Shown piece after piece: positions 25,853 to 35,696 of a stretch of DNA of 64,000 bases. Source of the stretch: Planctomycetota bacterium (GTDB taxonomy: Bacteria > Planctomycetota > Planctomycetia > Pirellulales > Pirellulaceae); NCBI GenBank assembly GCA_029259935.1, contig JAJDEH010000057.1, positions 30,331 to 94,330 of the forward strand, read 5' to 3'. Made by a program: the position numbers and the translations under genes. Numbering within the stretch: position 1 is the first letter of the stretch; every line of letters begins with the position of its first letter. The notes under the pieces were generated by a model. It did not search any database. It was given only the letters and a program-made list of their open reading frames with translations, and was not told the DNA's origin.

Positions 25853-26890
25853 TCACACAGCGGCCGCGAGCGTAAGTGCCCCCTGAACCACGACAAGTTC
25901 GTCGAACTTGGGTGGCACGATGACGAACGCGTTGACAAGCGGCGGGAATACATAGCGACGGACCTGTTTGCGCAGCGGAACATAAAACAATTGCTCGCCC
26001 ATCAAGGAAACGCCGCCGCCAACCACGATGACGTCGGGCGCGATCAGTGTCACGACCTGGGCAACCGCCCAACCTAGCGCCTGTGACGAATGTTCCAGAA
26101 CTTCACGGGCGACTTCGTTGCCCTCGGCGGCGGCCTGGCCGATCATTTTGGTCGTCAGACCATCCAAATCTTGGTCACAACGATTGAGCAGATCGGAAAT
26201 GTACTCGTCGTCGGCCTGCCGTGCCCTGGCCATGCTGAGATGCAGTTGCTCGCGGCTGGTCTGCCTTTTTGCCTGCTGCATGGATGCAAAGGGCGGCGAG
26301 ACTTCGCCCGAGATTCTGGCCCGGGCCGTCGCGGCAATACCCCAGCCGCTGGCGATCGACTCGACGGTTGCATCCGGCCGGTCGTCGTGAAGTCCCGGGC
26401 GCAAATGCCCAATTTCCGCCGCGGCGGGGCGGCCTTGCCCATGCAATTGGCCGTCGACCACCAAGCCGCCTCCGATGCCCGTACCCACCGTGACGTAAAA
26501 CACGGTCCTCGCGCCGGTTCCCGCGCCAAAGCGGGCTTCGGCCAACGACGCGCAGTCGCAATCATTGCCGAGCGATGCGGGCAAGCCGAGCGTGGTTTCC
26601 GTCCACTGGACCAATTGAAAATCGTCCCAGCCGGCAACTTGATGGCTTGTAATCACGCGGCCCGACGCTGAGTCCACGGGCCCGCCAAAGCCGTATCCGA
26701 TTCGCTCGACGTCGTGCTTTTGCATCAAGGCGCGGGCGGCGGATTCGATTTGCTCGAGGATCCCCATCGCCCCATGGTCCGCGGCGATATCGCGACGCTC
26801 GATGGCCACCAGATCCGAGCCGTCGCCGTGCCCGATGCCAAGCTGCAATTTGGTTCCGCCGATTTCGATGCCGAGAAACATGGACGTCAT
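25853..26890 (-). CDS. ROK-family sugar kinase lacking the usual Cys zinc motif
   Basis: The start at ATG 26890 lies 5 bp after the stop of the GmhA-like gene; a second Met three codons on is equally possible. The 345-residue product has the ASKHA phosphate-1 loop IGGTKLQLGIG, the substrate block SLGNDCDCASLAEARFGAG, the phosphate-2 loop VTVGTGIGGGLV and AAEIGHLRPGL at the ROK His position. The family Cys motif (CxCGxxGCxE) that follows is absent; there is only GLHDDRPDATVESIASGWGI. About 30 extra residues follow at that place. It should phosphorylate a sugar or act as a regulator. Its pairing with the isomerase suggests a joint phosphosugar route. Confidence 0.82.
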   Translation of the reverse strand: MTSMFLGIEIGGTKLQLGIGHGDGSDLVAIERRDIAADHGAMGILEQIESAARALMQKHDVERIGYGFGGPVDSASGRVITSHQVAGWDDFQLVQWTETTLGLPASLGNDCDCASLAEARFGAGTGARTVFYVTVGTGIGGGLVVDGQLHGQGRPAAAEIGHLRPGLHDDRPDATVESIASGWGIAATARARISGEVSPPFASMQQAKRQTSREQLHLSMARARQADDEYISDLLNRCDQDLDGLTTKMIGQAAAEGNEVAREVLEHSSQALGWAVAQVVTLIAPDVIVVGGGVSLMGEQLFYVPLRKQVRRYVFPPLVNAFVIVPPKFDELVVVQGALTLAAAV

Positions 26891-26895
26891 CCGAG

Positions 26896-27510
26896 TCAGC
26901 CGCCATGGGCATAGCGGCCTTCGTTGTTGATGCGGGCGAAGACATCGTTCAACACCCAGTGAAACAGGCACAGGTGGATACTCTCGACCATGCCCATGTC
27001 GTCCAGTTCCACATGCAAGCCGTCTTGCTGCATTTCTTTCAGCTTGCCGCCGCCGTAGCCGGTCAGACCAAACGTCACGAGCTCGTGGCGATTCGCCCAG
27101 TCGACGGCATTGAGAATATTGGGACTGTTGCCCGAACCGCTGATGGCGAGCAACAAATCGCCCCGTCCGCCATAGTTCATCAGTTGCTGGACAAAGATCT
27201 GGTCGTACGCCAAGTCATTTCCAACCGCCATCAGCCAGCCGGCATTATCGGTCAGACTGAGTACCTTGAGCCGCTTCTTGGATTCGTCGTGCAGGTCCGT
27301 CTCGCGAAGCGTACTCTTGCCGAGATCTTCGCTCATATGGCTGGCCGTGGTCCCGGAACCGCCGTTGCCTATGATGAAAACGAACCGGTCGTTCCGCCAC
27401 GCGTCGAAAATCAGGTCGGCCCAACGCTCGAGCTCTTTTCGGTCGATGCGGTCTAGCTCGTGGCGAAGCCGGTCGAGGTAGGCATTGGATGCCAATTGCG
27501 CGCCTAACAT
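26896..27510 (-). CDS. SIS-domain phosphosugar isomerase, GmhA-like
   Basis: The 204-residue protein has the sugar-isomerase fold of D-sedoheptulose-7-phosphate isomerase: FIIGNGGSGTTASHMSEDLG, the second loop AISGSGNSPNILNAVDWA and a C-terminal SIHLCLFHWVLND that in GmhA supplies active-site residues. GmhA makes D-glycero-D-manno-heptose-7-phosphate, the first step of ADP-heptose synthesis. The gene is followed by a ROK kinase 5 bp later, so the two are co-transcribed. The other heptose-type enzymes here (RfaE-like kinase, HAD phosphatase) lie 16 kb away. The call as GmhA itself, against another SIS isomerase, is an inference. Confidence 0.83.
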   Translation of the reverse strand: MLGAQLASNAYLDRLRHELDRIDRKELERWADLIFDAWRNDRFVFIIGNGGSGTTASHMSEDLGKSTLRETDLHDESKKRLKVLSLTDNAGWLMAVGNDLAYDQIFVQQLMNYGGRGDLLLAISGSGNSPNILNAVDWANRHELVTFGLTGYGGGKLKEMQQDGLHVELDDMGMVESIHLCLFHWVLNDVFARINNEGRYAHGG

Positions 27511-27574
27511 GCTGTCGAAAGTCTCCCAAAGCTAATTAATTAGGAATTCGGACCGTCGCGGGCCAACTTGTTTC

Positions 27575-30500
27575 TTACGATCCCTGTTGGATCGTGGAAT
27601 AGACTTTCCAACCGTCGCCGTCGGAATGCCTCCACGCTAGAATCCGATATTGATGAAAATTCGCTGGCTCGCCCGGCTTAAGGTGCGGCAGCAGCAATGG
27701 ACTCTCACGGAACGTGGCCGTCACCCGGCTGATTCCATTCGCGCCGAATTCAACATCGTCCACGGTCAACCACTGCCGCTCGAGGGCACCGCCCACGGGC
27801 AGTGCTACTTGCACCGCGACTTCCTGCTCGGGGCCGCGCCGCGAAAAAAACAATCCGAATTGCCGAATCAAGCGTAGATTTCCCAGGTAGTATTTGTAAT
27901 TGCTCGGCAGCGGAAGCCAGACTTTTTCGCCTTGGCTCTCAATCTGTTTCACGGCGTTCCCGCTTGTGAGCGTCTCCCGCAACGGTTGGCTGTTTTCTAG
28001 CAACCGGCTGTCCGAAGACAGGTAGATCGCCGTACAGTCCTCATTGGCTAGCGCGGCGGCGAAGCGGACCAGTTCGGCAACCTGTGATTCCTTTTCCGCC
28101 ACTCCGCCAATCTCCAGCCAAGCGCCCGATTCCGCCACCCGTGTTCGCAGCGCGTCCGATTCAATTTCCAGGTCCTCAATTTCGTCCGGTGAAAAAATTG
28201 GTTTTTCTCCCCAAGTGAAATAAACCGATCGATCACCGAATTGAATGACTCGAGTCACTCGCGCATCGGGCTCACCTTCGCCGGGTAGCGTGACGACACG
28301 TGCCTCGATGCCGGCTTGCTCGACCAACACATTGACTGCTTGTTCCGTCATGGGTTGGGCGTCTTGCGCGAGGAACATCACGATGCGGATCGCGTCAGGC
28401 CTGGGCAAGGGCGGAGGCACCGCTTGTCGCAGCGCCAGCAACTCGGGACTTCGCGCGAGGGCACCGACATCCTCGTCTTCGTACAGATCGGATGCGGCCG
28501 TTCGCTGTTTCTTCAAGATCTCAATCGCCCGCGGATATTGACCTAGCTTGAGATGGACCAGCGCCAAAAGATAGAGTTTCCCCTGCTCGTCGTAAACAGA
28601 TTGGGCGAAGGTTTTGGCTTGCTCGGTTTCACCCATCCGCAAGTAGCTGCGCACCAACCATTCTTGCAGCACACCAACGGTATTTGCATCCCATTCCGAC
28701 CGCCTCGCGATGTCAAACGGAGCCAGCAACCGAATGACTTGTTGGTAACGGCCTCGTTGCCAGGCGGCTTGAACTTGCATCCGAATGCATTCGGAGGAGT
28801 CGGGAAACTGTGAACGATGAAGGCTGACTAACTCTTCCCATTGACCCCACCTTTGTTTAAGAATCAAGGCTCGCCCGATGTAAGGGAACACTTCTTCGGG
28901 CGGCCCCAGTTCTCGATAAGCCAAGATCGAATCGTGAGTCGCGATACGGGCGTCGATCCATGCAGAACGGATTGCATCCCTTGTCTCCTCGTCCGACTCG
29001 TCCACGGCGCGAAACGCTCTTGAGTATGCGCCCTCGGCACCGACGTAGTCCTCTTCATGAACGCAGACACGGCCCTGGTAAAAGCCCAGCCATGGATCGT
29101 TTGGGAAATTCACGCGATGACGTTCATTTAATTGCTTCAGCGACTTCCACTTCTCCCGCCAGTAACAAAGTCGCGCCAACTGGAGAAAACTCTCTTCCGA
29201 GGCTCCTTGAGCATCATAGGCCTCCAAAACGAGTTCCGCTCCTACATGGGCTTGCGCGCGAATCGGTCCAACCAAATCCAGCGTCTCTTCATCGGAGGTC
29301 GACGCCAATTCCTTGTTGAAGAAGTCGACCGCTTCGGCATACTTTTCTTCGTTGTTGAGCAGCTTCCCAGTGTAAAACAGCAGCCAAGGATCTTGCGGCA
29401 CTTTCTTTCGGTGCTCGGCAATCAACTGGCGCAGAAGTTCATCAGTAAAGCCAGTGTATTCGTCGTCGTACAGGTCAGTCAGCAAATAGAAGGCGTTCTC
29501 GGCATCAGGCGCTTGATGGTACGCTTCGATAGTCTTTCCCGCGCGGTGCATGGCTGTGAAGTAGTGTTCCGAGTAGCTCTCGCGAACTTCGTTGTCGGGT
29601 TCACTCAGCACGGCCTTCAGGTACGCGTCGGCGGCGTCTTGCCATTGCTCTTCGATAGCATGCGCGTGCCCTTCGACTACATGTAACAGCGGTGAGGATT
29701 TTTCCTTCTCTCGTAGTGCGTCCGCGACGGCTCGTGTGCCTTCGACTTCGTCGTAAACCCAGAATCGTTCGGCCAACGACGCAGCCATATCTAATGGGTC
29801 GGAACATCGCGCCAGCGTCGAGGCGATCAAATTGTTCTTGGCTTCCTTGTCTGCCCATAGTGCGAACGAGACTAGGGCATCCTCATTTTCGGGATCGATC
29901 TCGACAAGTTGGCGCCAAGCGTCAATCGCTTGGTCCAATTGCCCCAGCGCGACGTAACTCGCCGATCGGATCTTGAGCGAGCGCGGCCCGCGGCCCGCGA
30001 ACTGCTCGTACTTGGCCGCCCAATCCAGGGCCTGTTGATAATTCTCCAATGCCAAATGCGATTCGGCCAAGACGTAGTATCCGCATGGGCAACGATCGGG
30101 GTCGAGCATTTTCTCGGCGGTCGTAATCGCCAGTTCATATTCGCCCGTCCGATACCAGGCCATGGCGATTCGGCTGTGCGCGAAGTCTTGAAACTCCGGC
30201 AAAATACGTCGCCTTTCGGCTCGGCGGATGATTTGTCGAGTCTCTTCCAAATCGTCAGAAGCATAGGACTCACTCACGTCGTCCATCACTACAATGTGAT
30301 TGTCGCTCCACGGATCGTCGTCGTGCGCTATTTGAATGGCCCAATCGGATGTCGACCGATAACCGTCTTCCAAAAACTCCCAGTCGTACAGCTTCCAGCG
30401 TCCGCCGTCGCGAACGAGCCAGAACCGCATTTCCCAACACTCCTCACCCGACCAAAGATAGGCGTAAACGAGCGACTCGCGGCCGTCGTCGCTGGGTTGC

Positions 30501-31036
30501 ACGTGCGTAATTTCGTATCTGTCCCAAACGGCGGGAATCTCCAATCCCTCTTCAATCGAAAACTCGACCTGGATCTTTTCGAAGTAATTCAGGCTTGGCG
30601 CATGGCTGCTTTGTTGAAACTCCCGAAAGTGGCGATTGGTGTCGACCAGACGGGCAAACGCCGCCGCGTCTGTTTGAGTAGCCTCGACAAGCTTGTCGAA
30701 CAAGCGGCGATAGGCGTGCATTTCGCGTTGGTTGGTCGGCAAGTCAAGCTCGGCGTCGAAAGCCACGGCCACTTCGCGGCACTTTTCCTCCACCGGCTGA
30801 TCGTCACGGGGGAAAGGAGATACCTGAGCCTGCCCGCCCTGTCCCAAGTCGTAGTACAAGATGTAACCAAAAAAACCGCAACATAAGATTCCACAGAAAC
30901 CCAAAGCCCCCACCAGAAACAACACGGTAAGCCACAAACGGCTTCGCGAAGAACGACGTGTTTCGTCAAATTCTTCGTGAGGTGGAAATTCGTAGGGACG
31001 GAATTCGTGGGGAGGTGGTGGCTGCCAGTGCGACAT
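27575..31036 (-). CDS. large membrane-anchored TPR protein
   Basis: I start at ATG 31036 (MSHWQPPPPHEFRPYEFPP), giving 1153 residues. A Pro-rich N-terminus is followed by one membrane helix at about residues 38-65 (LTVLFLVGALGFCGILCCGF). The long outer part contains a domain with aromatic strands (about residues 150-220) and then many TPRs (for example YRTGEYELAITTAEKMLDPD, LVHLKLGQYPRAIEILKKQR). A final 250-residue part has MFLAQDAQPMTEQAVNVLVE. The gene stands alone between convergent and divergent neighbours. It is probably a periplasm-facing scaffold; no specific role is visible. Confidence 0.72.
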   Translation of the reverse strand: MSHWQPPPPHEFRPYEFPPHEEFDETRRSSRSRLWLTVLFLVGALGFCGILCCGFFGYILYYDLGQGGQAQVSPFPRDDQPVEEKCREVAVAFDAELDLPTNQREMHAYRRLFDKLVEATQTDAAAFARLVDTNRHFREFQQSSHAPSLNYFEKIQVEFSIEEGLEIPAVWDRYEITHVQPSDDGRESLVYAYLWSGEECWEMRFWLVRDGGRWKLYDWEFLEDGYRSTSDWAIQIAHDDDPWSDNHIVVMDDVSESYASDDLEETRQIIRRAERRRILPEFQDFAHSRIAMAWYRTGEYELAITTAEKMLDPDRCPCGYYVLAESHLALENYQQALDWAAKYEQFAGRGPRSLKIRSASYVALGQLDQAIDAWRQLVEIDPENEDALVSFALWADKEAKNNLIASTLARCSDPLDMAASLAERFWVYDEVEGTRAVADALREKEKSSPLLHVVEGHAHAIEEQWQDAADAYLKAVLSEPDNEVRESYSEHYFTAMHRAGKTIEAYHQAPDAENAFYLLTDLYDDEYTGFTDELLRQLIAEHRKKVPQDPWLLFYTGKLLNNEEKYAEAVDFFNKELASTSDEETLDLVGPIRAQAHVGAELVLEAYDAQGASEESFLQLARLCYWREKWKSLKQLNERHRVNFPNDPWLGFYQGRVCVHEEDYVGAEGAYSRAFRAVDESDEETRDAIRSAWIDARIATHDSILAYRELGPPEEVFPYIGRALILKQRWGQWEELVSLHRSQFPDSSECIRMQVQAAWQRGRYQQVIRLLAPFDIARRSEWDANTVGVLQEWLVRSYLRMGETEQAKTFAQSVYDEQGKLYLLALVHLKLGQYPRAIEILKKQRTAASDLYEDEDVGALARSPELLALRQAVPPPLPRPDAIRIVMFLAQDAQPMTEQAVNVLVEQAGIEARVVTLPGEGEPDARVTRVIQFGDRSVYFTWGEKPIFSPDEIEDLEIESDALRTRVAESGAWLEIGGVAEKESQVAELVRFAAALANEDCTAIYLSSDSRLLENSQPLRETLTSGNAVKQIESQGEKVWLPLPSNYKYYLGNLRLIRQFGLFFSRRGPEQEVAVQVALPVGGALERQWLTVDDVEFGANGISRVTATFRESPLLLPHLKPGEPANFHQYRILAWRHSDGDGWKVYSTIQQGS

Positions 31037-31155
31037 GGTTCGACGGATTAGCGGGGCATGCAACGGGTGTCCAGGATCGGTATATTACCACATGAAACTA
31101 TGATGTGACGAATTTTCGAATCCCACGAGCCTGGGTGACCTTCAAGGAGTAGAAC

Positions 31156-31938
31156 GTGCGAAAAAGCAAAGCAGCGGCGCGGTTGCGAGCCGGCGAACCG
31201 GTACGGATGTGTGTGTTGGGACATTTCATTCCCTCGTTTATCCATCACGCTGCCCATTTCGGCTACGACTGCATTTGGCTCGATCTAGAACACCGCTGTT
31301 TTAGCGAGCGAGAAGTGCAATCGCTGTTAGCCACGTTCCATGCGGCCGACATCGACTGCCTGTTGCGGCCGCCGACGAAAGAGAAAACTCGCCTGTGCCG
31401 ATATTTGGAAGACGGCGCCAGCGGCCTGCTGGTCCCGCTGGTGTCGACGGCCGATCAAGCGCGGCAGTTGGTCGACGCCGTCAAGTTTCCTCCCGTGGGC
31501 GAACGTGGCTTGGACGGAGCGGGACTCGATTCCAATTTCTACTTACACGGCGGCCCGGGTGAATACGTCGACCATGCGAGCCGGGAATCCTTTTTGGTCG
31601 TGCAGATCGAAACACCCGAGGCCGTCCATAACGCCAGTGACATCGCTGCCGTGGAGGGCGTCGACGGCCTGTTCGTCGGACCGGGCGACTTGCAAATGCG
31701 AATTGATCGGACCGACGCCGGTGGCATGACCGTCGAAGAGGCCTATCAAACCGTGGCCCACGCCGCCGCAAAACATGGAAAAGCCTGGGGATGTCCGGCC
31801 GGCTCAGCCGAGCAAGTCGCCAAGTTGCACGGCCAAGGGGCCCAACTCATTGCTCATGGAAATGATTTTATCACGCTGATGAACATGCTGCGTAATTGCG
31901 CGGAAGATTTGGAAGCCGCTTACGGTTCATCGACTTAG
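31156..31938 (+). CDS. HpcH/HpaI-family aldolase
   Basis: GTG 31156 follows AAGGAG by six bases. The 260-residue TIM barrel has the class II HpaI pattern: FGYDCIWLDLEHRCFSERE (metal-site neighbourhood), LLVPLVSTADQARQLVDAVK with FPPVGERGL, VVQIETPEAVHN with the metal-binding Glu, and GVDGLFVGPGDLQMRI with the Asp. These enzymes cleave or form 2-keto-acid adducts such as 2-keto-3-deoxy sugar acids and dihydroxyheptenedioate using pyruvate. A link with the sugar-acid dehydratase at 12.7 kb is possible, since dehydratase products are substrates of this family, but the genes are not adjacent. Confidence 0.87.
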   Translation: MRKSKAAARLRAGEPVRMCVLGHFIPSFIHHAAHFGYDCIWLDLEHRCFSEREVQSLLATFHAADIDCLLRPPTKEKTRLCRYLEDGASGLLVPLVSTADQARQLVDAVKFPPVGERGLDGAGLDSNFYLHGGPGEYVDHASRESFLVVQIETPEAVHNASDIAAVEGVDGLFVGPGDLQMRIDRTDAGGMTVEEAYQTVAHAAAKHGKAWGCPAGSAEQVAKLHGQGAQLIAHGNDFITLMNMLRNCAEDLEAAYGSST

Positions 31939-31963
31939 TCCGAACCGCGGTACGGAGTTTGTC

Positions 31964-32533
31964 ATGAACCATGCTTCCGATTTTGCCTCATCGGCACAGC
32001 AAGCATTTCAGTTCAATAAGTCGTTGGCGGATCGCGCCATGCAGCAGCTTGGCGATGGACAGTTGCACCAAGCCCTCGATCCAAATACGAATTCGATCGC
32101 CGTCATCGCCAAGCATGTCGCGGGAAATTTGCTTTCGCGGTTTACCGAATTCTTGACCAGCGACGGAGAAAAGCCGTGGCGAAATCGCGATCAGGAGTTT
32201 GTCGATACATTCAAAAGCCGGGCGGAAATGCTGGAATACTGGGAAAGTGGCTGGAATTGTCTACACGATGCGCTGGCGGGCCTGTCGGAAAACGATTTAT
32301 CGAAATCGATCACGATCCGCGGCGAAGCACACTCGGTAGCACTCGCCGTCCATCGGGCATTGGGTCACACCGGATACCACGTTGGCCAAATCGTACTCAT
32401 CGCGCGCGTTCTGGCGAAGGACCAGTGGCAGACGCTGACCATACCAGGCGGTCAGTCAGCCACCTTCAACCAACAAGTGTGGGGGCAGACTTTTTACGGC
32501 CAAGACGATGGGCCGGACGAGTCCAACCGCTAG
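31964..32533 (+). CDS. DinB/YfiT-like four-helix protein (DUF1572 type)
   Basis: The 189-residue protein has the DinB-like bundle signature: NSIAVIAKHVAGNLLSRFTE with the first metal His, and LGHTGYHVGQIVLIARVL with the His-x-x-x-His pair. DUF1572 and DinB proteins may be metal-dependent transferases acting on small thiols, but most are untested. It starts 26 bp after the aldolase gene on the same strand, so it is probably in one operon with it. A hairpin follows at 32573-32598. Confidence 0.75.
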   Translation: MNHASDFASSAQQAFQFNKSLADRAMQQLGDGQLHQALDPNTNSIAVIAKHVAGNLLSRFTEFLTSDGEKPWRNRDQEFVDTFKSRAEMLEYWESGWNCLHDALAGLSENDLSKSITIRGEAHSVALAVHRALGHTGYHVGQIVLIARVLAKDQWQTLTIPGGQSATFNQQVWGQTFYGQDDGPDESNR

Positions 32534-32572
32534 TCAAGTCTCGCTTCGAGGCAGTTCATCAGTCAGACAATC

Positions 32573-32598
32573 ACGGGCGACACAAAACACGCGCCCGT
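32573..32598 (+). terminator. hairpin after the DinB-like gene
   Basis: ACGGGCG and CGCCCGT pair over 7 bp around a 12-base loop, 40 bases after the stop, followed by TTTG-like bases. It probably separates the aldolase operon from dapA. Confidence 0.45.
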
Positions 32599-32693
32599 TT
32601 GTCGTGTCCCTGGAAACCACGTATGATAATTGCAATCTGCAAATTACTCGTCCAATTAATACCAATTTCTGAATCGTCGAACGAATAGTTGTC

Positions 32694-33581
32694 ATGGCTA
32701 GAAAAGGCTCAGCATTCGCCGGATTGTCGGTGGCCATCGTCACCCCCTTCAAAGATCAGCAGGTCGACAGCGCGGCGCTGAAAGCACAAGTTGAATTCCA
32801 AATCGAAGCGGGCACCAAGTGCGTTTGTCCGACCGGAACGACTGGCGAATCACCCACGCTTTCGCACGACGAGCACGAACGGGTGATCTCCGAAGTGATC
32901 CATGCCGCTCAGGGACGTATCAAGGTGATGGCCGGCACCGGTTCGAACAGCACGGCCGAGGCGCTGCGTTTAACAAAATGGGCGGCCAAGGAAGGGGCCG
33001 ATGCCGCGTTGATGGTCGCTCCCTATTACAACAAGCCAACGCAGCAAGGCTTTTACGAACATTACAAGGCCGTTGCCGAGCAGGTGAGTCTGCCGCTGTG
33101 CGTATACAACATTCCGGGCCGCGCGGCGAAGAACATCGAGCCCGATACGATTGTTCGTTTAGGCGAACTGCAGAATATCGTGATGGTCAAGGAAGCTACC
33201 GGGTCGCTCGATCAAGCATCGCAAATCCTCTGCGCTTCGGACTTGACATTGCTTAGCGGCGACGACAGTTTGACGCTGCCCTTGATGTCGATCGGCGGCG
33301 AGGGCGTCATCTCGGTGGTGGGCAATATCATTCCCGCCGACATGATCCAGCTAGTCGACGCCTTTCAGTCCGGCGACGCCCAGCGGGCCATGCAGCTTCA
33401 TCACAAGTTGTTTCCGCTTTGTCGCGACATGCTGGGAATGTCGACCAATCCCATTCCCATCAAAGCGGCAATGAAAATGCTGGGGCGTGATACCGGCGAA
33501 ATGCGACTTCCCATGACTCCCCTGGACGCCGACGCGGAAGTTCGCCTTCGCAAGACACTGACAAACCAAGGCTTGCTTTAA
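32694..33581 (+). CDS. dapA: 4-hydroxy-tetrahydrodipicolinate synthase
   Basis: DapA condenses pyruvate with aspartate semialdehyde in lysine and diaminopimelate synthesis. The 295-residue protein has the family length and the key residues: Thr49-Thr50 in [12 protein letters not shown], Tyr138 in CVYNIPGR and the Schiff-base Lys166 in [18 protein letters not shown]-type start: [14 protein letters not shown]. The enzyme is expected in a cytoplasmic tetramer. No other lys genes are near. An N-acetylneuraminate-lyase-like role is less likely because of the DapA-specific GTTGES and the YNIPGR loop. Confidence 0.93.
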   Translation: MARKGSAFAGLSVAIVTPFKDQQVDSAALKAQVEFQIEAGTKCVCPTGTTGESPTLSHDEHERVISEVIHAAQGRIKVMAGTGSNSTAEALRLTKWAAKEGADAALMVAPYYNKPTQQGFYEHYKAVAEQVSLPLCVYNIPGRAAKNIEPDTIVRLGELQNIVMVKEATGSLDQASQILCASDLTLLSGDDSLTLPLMSIGGEGVISVVGNIIPADMIQLVDAFQSGDAQRAMQLHHKLFPLCRDMLGMSTNPIPIKAAMKMLGRDTGEMRLPMTPLDADAEVRLRKTLTNQGLL

Positions 33582-33610
33582 GTCGTCGCATAACCTCGTG
33601 TTCTCCCCGT

Positions 33611-33630
33611 GGCCAAGGGTGGCCAAGGGT
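33611..33630 (+). repeat. short tandem duplication GGCCAAGGGT x2
   Basis: Two identical 10-base units stand head to tail between dapA and the beta-helix gene, just upstream of its ribosome binding site. Probably replication slippage. Confidence 0.6.
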
Positions 33631-33651
33631 GAGTTAGAGGGGGTCGTTCCC

Positions 33652-35298
33652 ATGAGATTATTCGCGGTCGTGGCCGTCGTCTTGGCGAATCCCTGGTTCG
33701 CCACGGGTGACGAGCTTGAATTGCCGGCGACGCCATTGACGGGAGCCAAAGCGGCGTTGGTCCGCGCGGAAGTGGAAGCCGGGCAACGGCGAGTTTCCTG
33801 CGCCGTGCCGTCTGGATTCGAGCCGTCGCACTGTCGCCGGTGCGGCACGACTTCTGGGCGTGTGTCCGCGTTTCAAGCTACATCAGCCCGCACTGTGACC
33901 GTTGAATTAGACGGCAATGCCGCTTCTCGCGGCATCGTCACGGCGTTCTTTTGGAAACCGGACCTCGACGAGCGACGGGAAACGCCAGAGTACTTCGTAG
34001 CACCGAACGGGAAGAGCGACAACGAGGGAAGCCGTGACCATCCTTGGGACCTGAGAAGCGCGCTGGACGGCAGGCAAACGGTTCCGCCCGGTGCGTTGAT
34101 TTGGTTTGAATCGGGTACCTACTCGGATCCGCAAGGGACTCACGGCCTGGAGCGAGCCTATCGAGTTGCTTTGTCGGGTGAGAAAGGACGCCCCATTCAT
34201 ATCGCTCCCATTCCAGGCGCGATTGTCAAAATCGAAGGAGGGATCTTCGTCAGATCCAAGGGCTGGCTTTGGATTGGCGGTTTCGAGTTGCACAATGGCG
34301 ATCCGGTGCCCGGCGGCGAACCGACGCCCGGGGGAACGGTTCCGAAACCTTTGCCCGTTGGGTTCGACGAGTGGGGTGGAGCTGGAATCGGCGTGCTGTC
34401 CGGCACGGACGTTGTCATTTACAACAACATCACGTCCGGCGGTTCGCACGCCTACTCCGCTTGGAATGCCGCGCCCAGAACCGTCTTTCTCGGAAATATT
34501 GCGTTCGATGCCGGTTGGATCGGCGCCGATCGAGCCCACGGCCATTGCATCTATGCGCAAAACGCACCAAAAACCGGGGCCAAGTGGCTGCGCCACAATC
34601 TGTTTGAAATCCGCAGTCGCGCGAGTAAAGGTAATTACGGACTCCACCTGTACGTGAAGAGTACCGCTCTCGCCGAGTTCTCGGTTTGGCAAAACGCGAT
34701 TAAGGGACCGGTCACGGTCCAGTCGGGCCAGTACTGCGAAAAGATCGACTTCCGCCGCAACTGCGTGGCGTCCGTCATCACCGGCGACAGCGCGATCAAA
34801 GACGGCAGCGGAAACTCGTTTGGAAAACCCGGTTGTCCCGATCGAGACATTGTGCTGCGCGAGAATACGTTCGTGAACGGCGTCAAGCGACTGGAGAACA
34901 ACAAATGGGAAAACGTCAAATCGCATGCAAACCGAGTTGTGAAAACGGACAGCTCGTGGTGGGTCAGTGACATTGGCACGCCCCCAGCCCACGTTGTGCG
35001 AGAAAGCGGCGACTTTGTCGACTACTCAAAGGGCGGCAAAGACGAATACCGCGTCTGGGCGAACGAGATCGACTTCTCCCGGACTCACGTTGCCATCATG
35101 GACTTCGACCAAGACGGTATCGTGCATGTCGACCTCGGCAGCATACTAACTCGCGGTGATCGCTTCCGCGTCCATCACTTCAAACAAGTTTCCGGTAAGC
35201 CACAAATGTCCGGCGTCTTCACGGGAGAGTTGGTGCCAATGAAAGTGGCCGTGCCGGGCGACGCGTTGGACATGTTCGTCGTCTTTCGCTCCCGTTGA
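33652..35298 (+). CDS. secreted right-handed beta-helix protein
   Basis: ATG 33652 (MRLFAVVAVVLANPWFATG) follows GAGGGGG and gives a signal peptide. The 548-residue protein has a small N-terminal domain with a CRRCG word, then YFVAPNGKSDNEGSRDHPWD, which is the usual start of exported parallel-beta-helix (PbH1) proteins. Stacked strands follow: IKIEGGIFVRSKGWLWIGG, VVIYNNITSGG, TVFLGNIAFDAGW, LRENTFVNGVKRLEN. Members include polysaccharide lyases and planctomycete surface proteins. No catalytic residues can be assigned. The C-terminal part (DFDQDGIVHVDLG) may form a separate beta domain. Confidence 0.8.
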   Translation: MRLFAVVAVVLANPWFATGDELELPATPLTGAKAALVRAEVEAGQRRVSCAVPSGFEPSHCRRCGTTSGRVSAFQATSARTVTVELDGNAASRGIVTAFFWKPDLDERRETPEYFVAPNGKSDNEGSRDHPWDLRSALDGRQTVPPGALIWFESGTYSDPQGTHGLERAYRVALSGEKGRPIHIAPIPGAIVKIEGGIFVRSKGWLWIGGFELHNGDPVPGGEPTPGGTVPKPLPVGFDEWGGAGIGVLSGTDVVIYNNITSGGSHAYSAWNAAPRTVFLGNIAFDAGWIGADRAHGHCIYAQNAPKTGAKWLRHNLFEIRSRASKGNYGLHLYVKSTALAEFSVWQNAIKGPVTVQSGQYCEKIDFRRNCVASVITGDSAIKDGSGNSFGKPGCPDRDIVLRENTFVNGVKRLENNKWENVKSHANRVVKTDSSWWVSDIGTPPAHVVRESGDFVDYSKGGKDEYRVWANEIDFSRTHVAIMDFDQDGIVHVDLGSILTRGDRFRVHHFKQVSGKPQMSGVFTGELVPMKVAVPGDALDMFVVFRSR

Positions 35299-35696
35299 TC
35301 AGTGGCCAGTGAAGTCGCCGCGCGGTGCTGGCAATTTCGACCGAGACCATCGTATGTTACAAAGACTCGACTGCCCCGCTTTGGCAGCGTTAAGTTGGCG
35401 AATTGCCGCCTAGGAAATTCATGGTAGTCGCCAGGTGGGCAGACGGGTAAAATGAAGATATCCACGCGGGGCAAGCCTGGGGGGCGGCCATGAGTTGCAG
35501 CACTGCAACAGGGCGATCGAGAAGTTTTACTCGGTGAATTCGTGCGATTGCGATCGCTAGCTTCGCTAGCGGCAGCGCTGCGATCAACCTTTGGCAGCGG
35601 TGCCTGTTTTGCTACACTTCTCGCCCGTTTTCCAAGACTGCCTCGATGCGGGCGGTGTTCAGGAAATCGCCCGGACCCAACACTCCCTTCCTACTT
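35299..35696. other. intergenic region with a small hairpin
   Basis: About 400 bases without a convincing gene. A 7-bp hairpin CGCTAGC-TTC-GCTAGCG lies at 35555-35571, in a stretch rich in CGATCGC and GCAGCGCTGC words. Confidence 0.4.

Noticed and set aside
35555..35571. CGCTAGC hairpin as a terminator
   Set aside because: No T run follows and the stem is not next to a stop codon; left only as a note in the intergenic entry.
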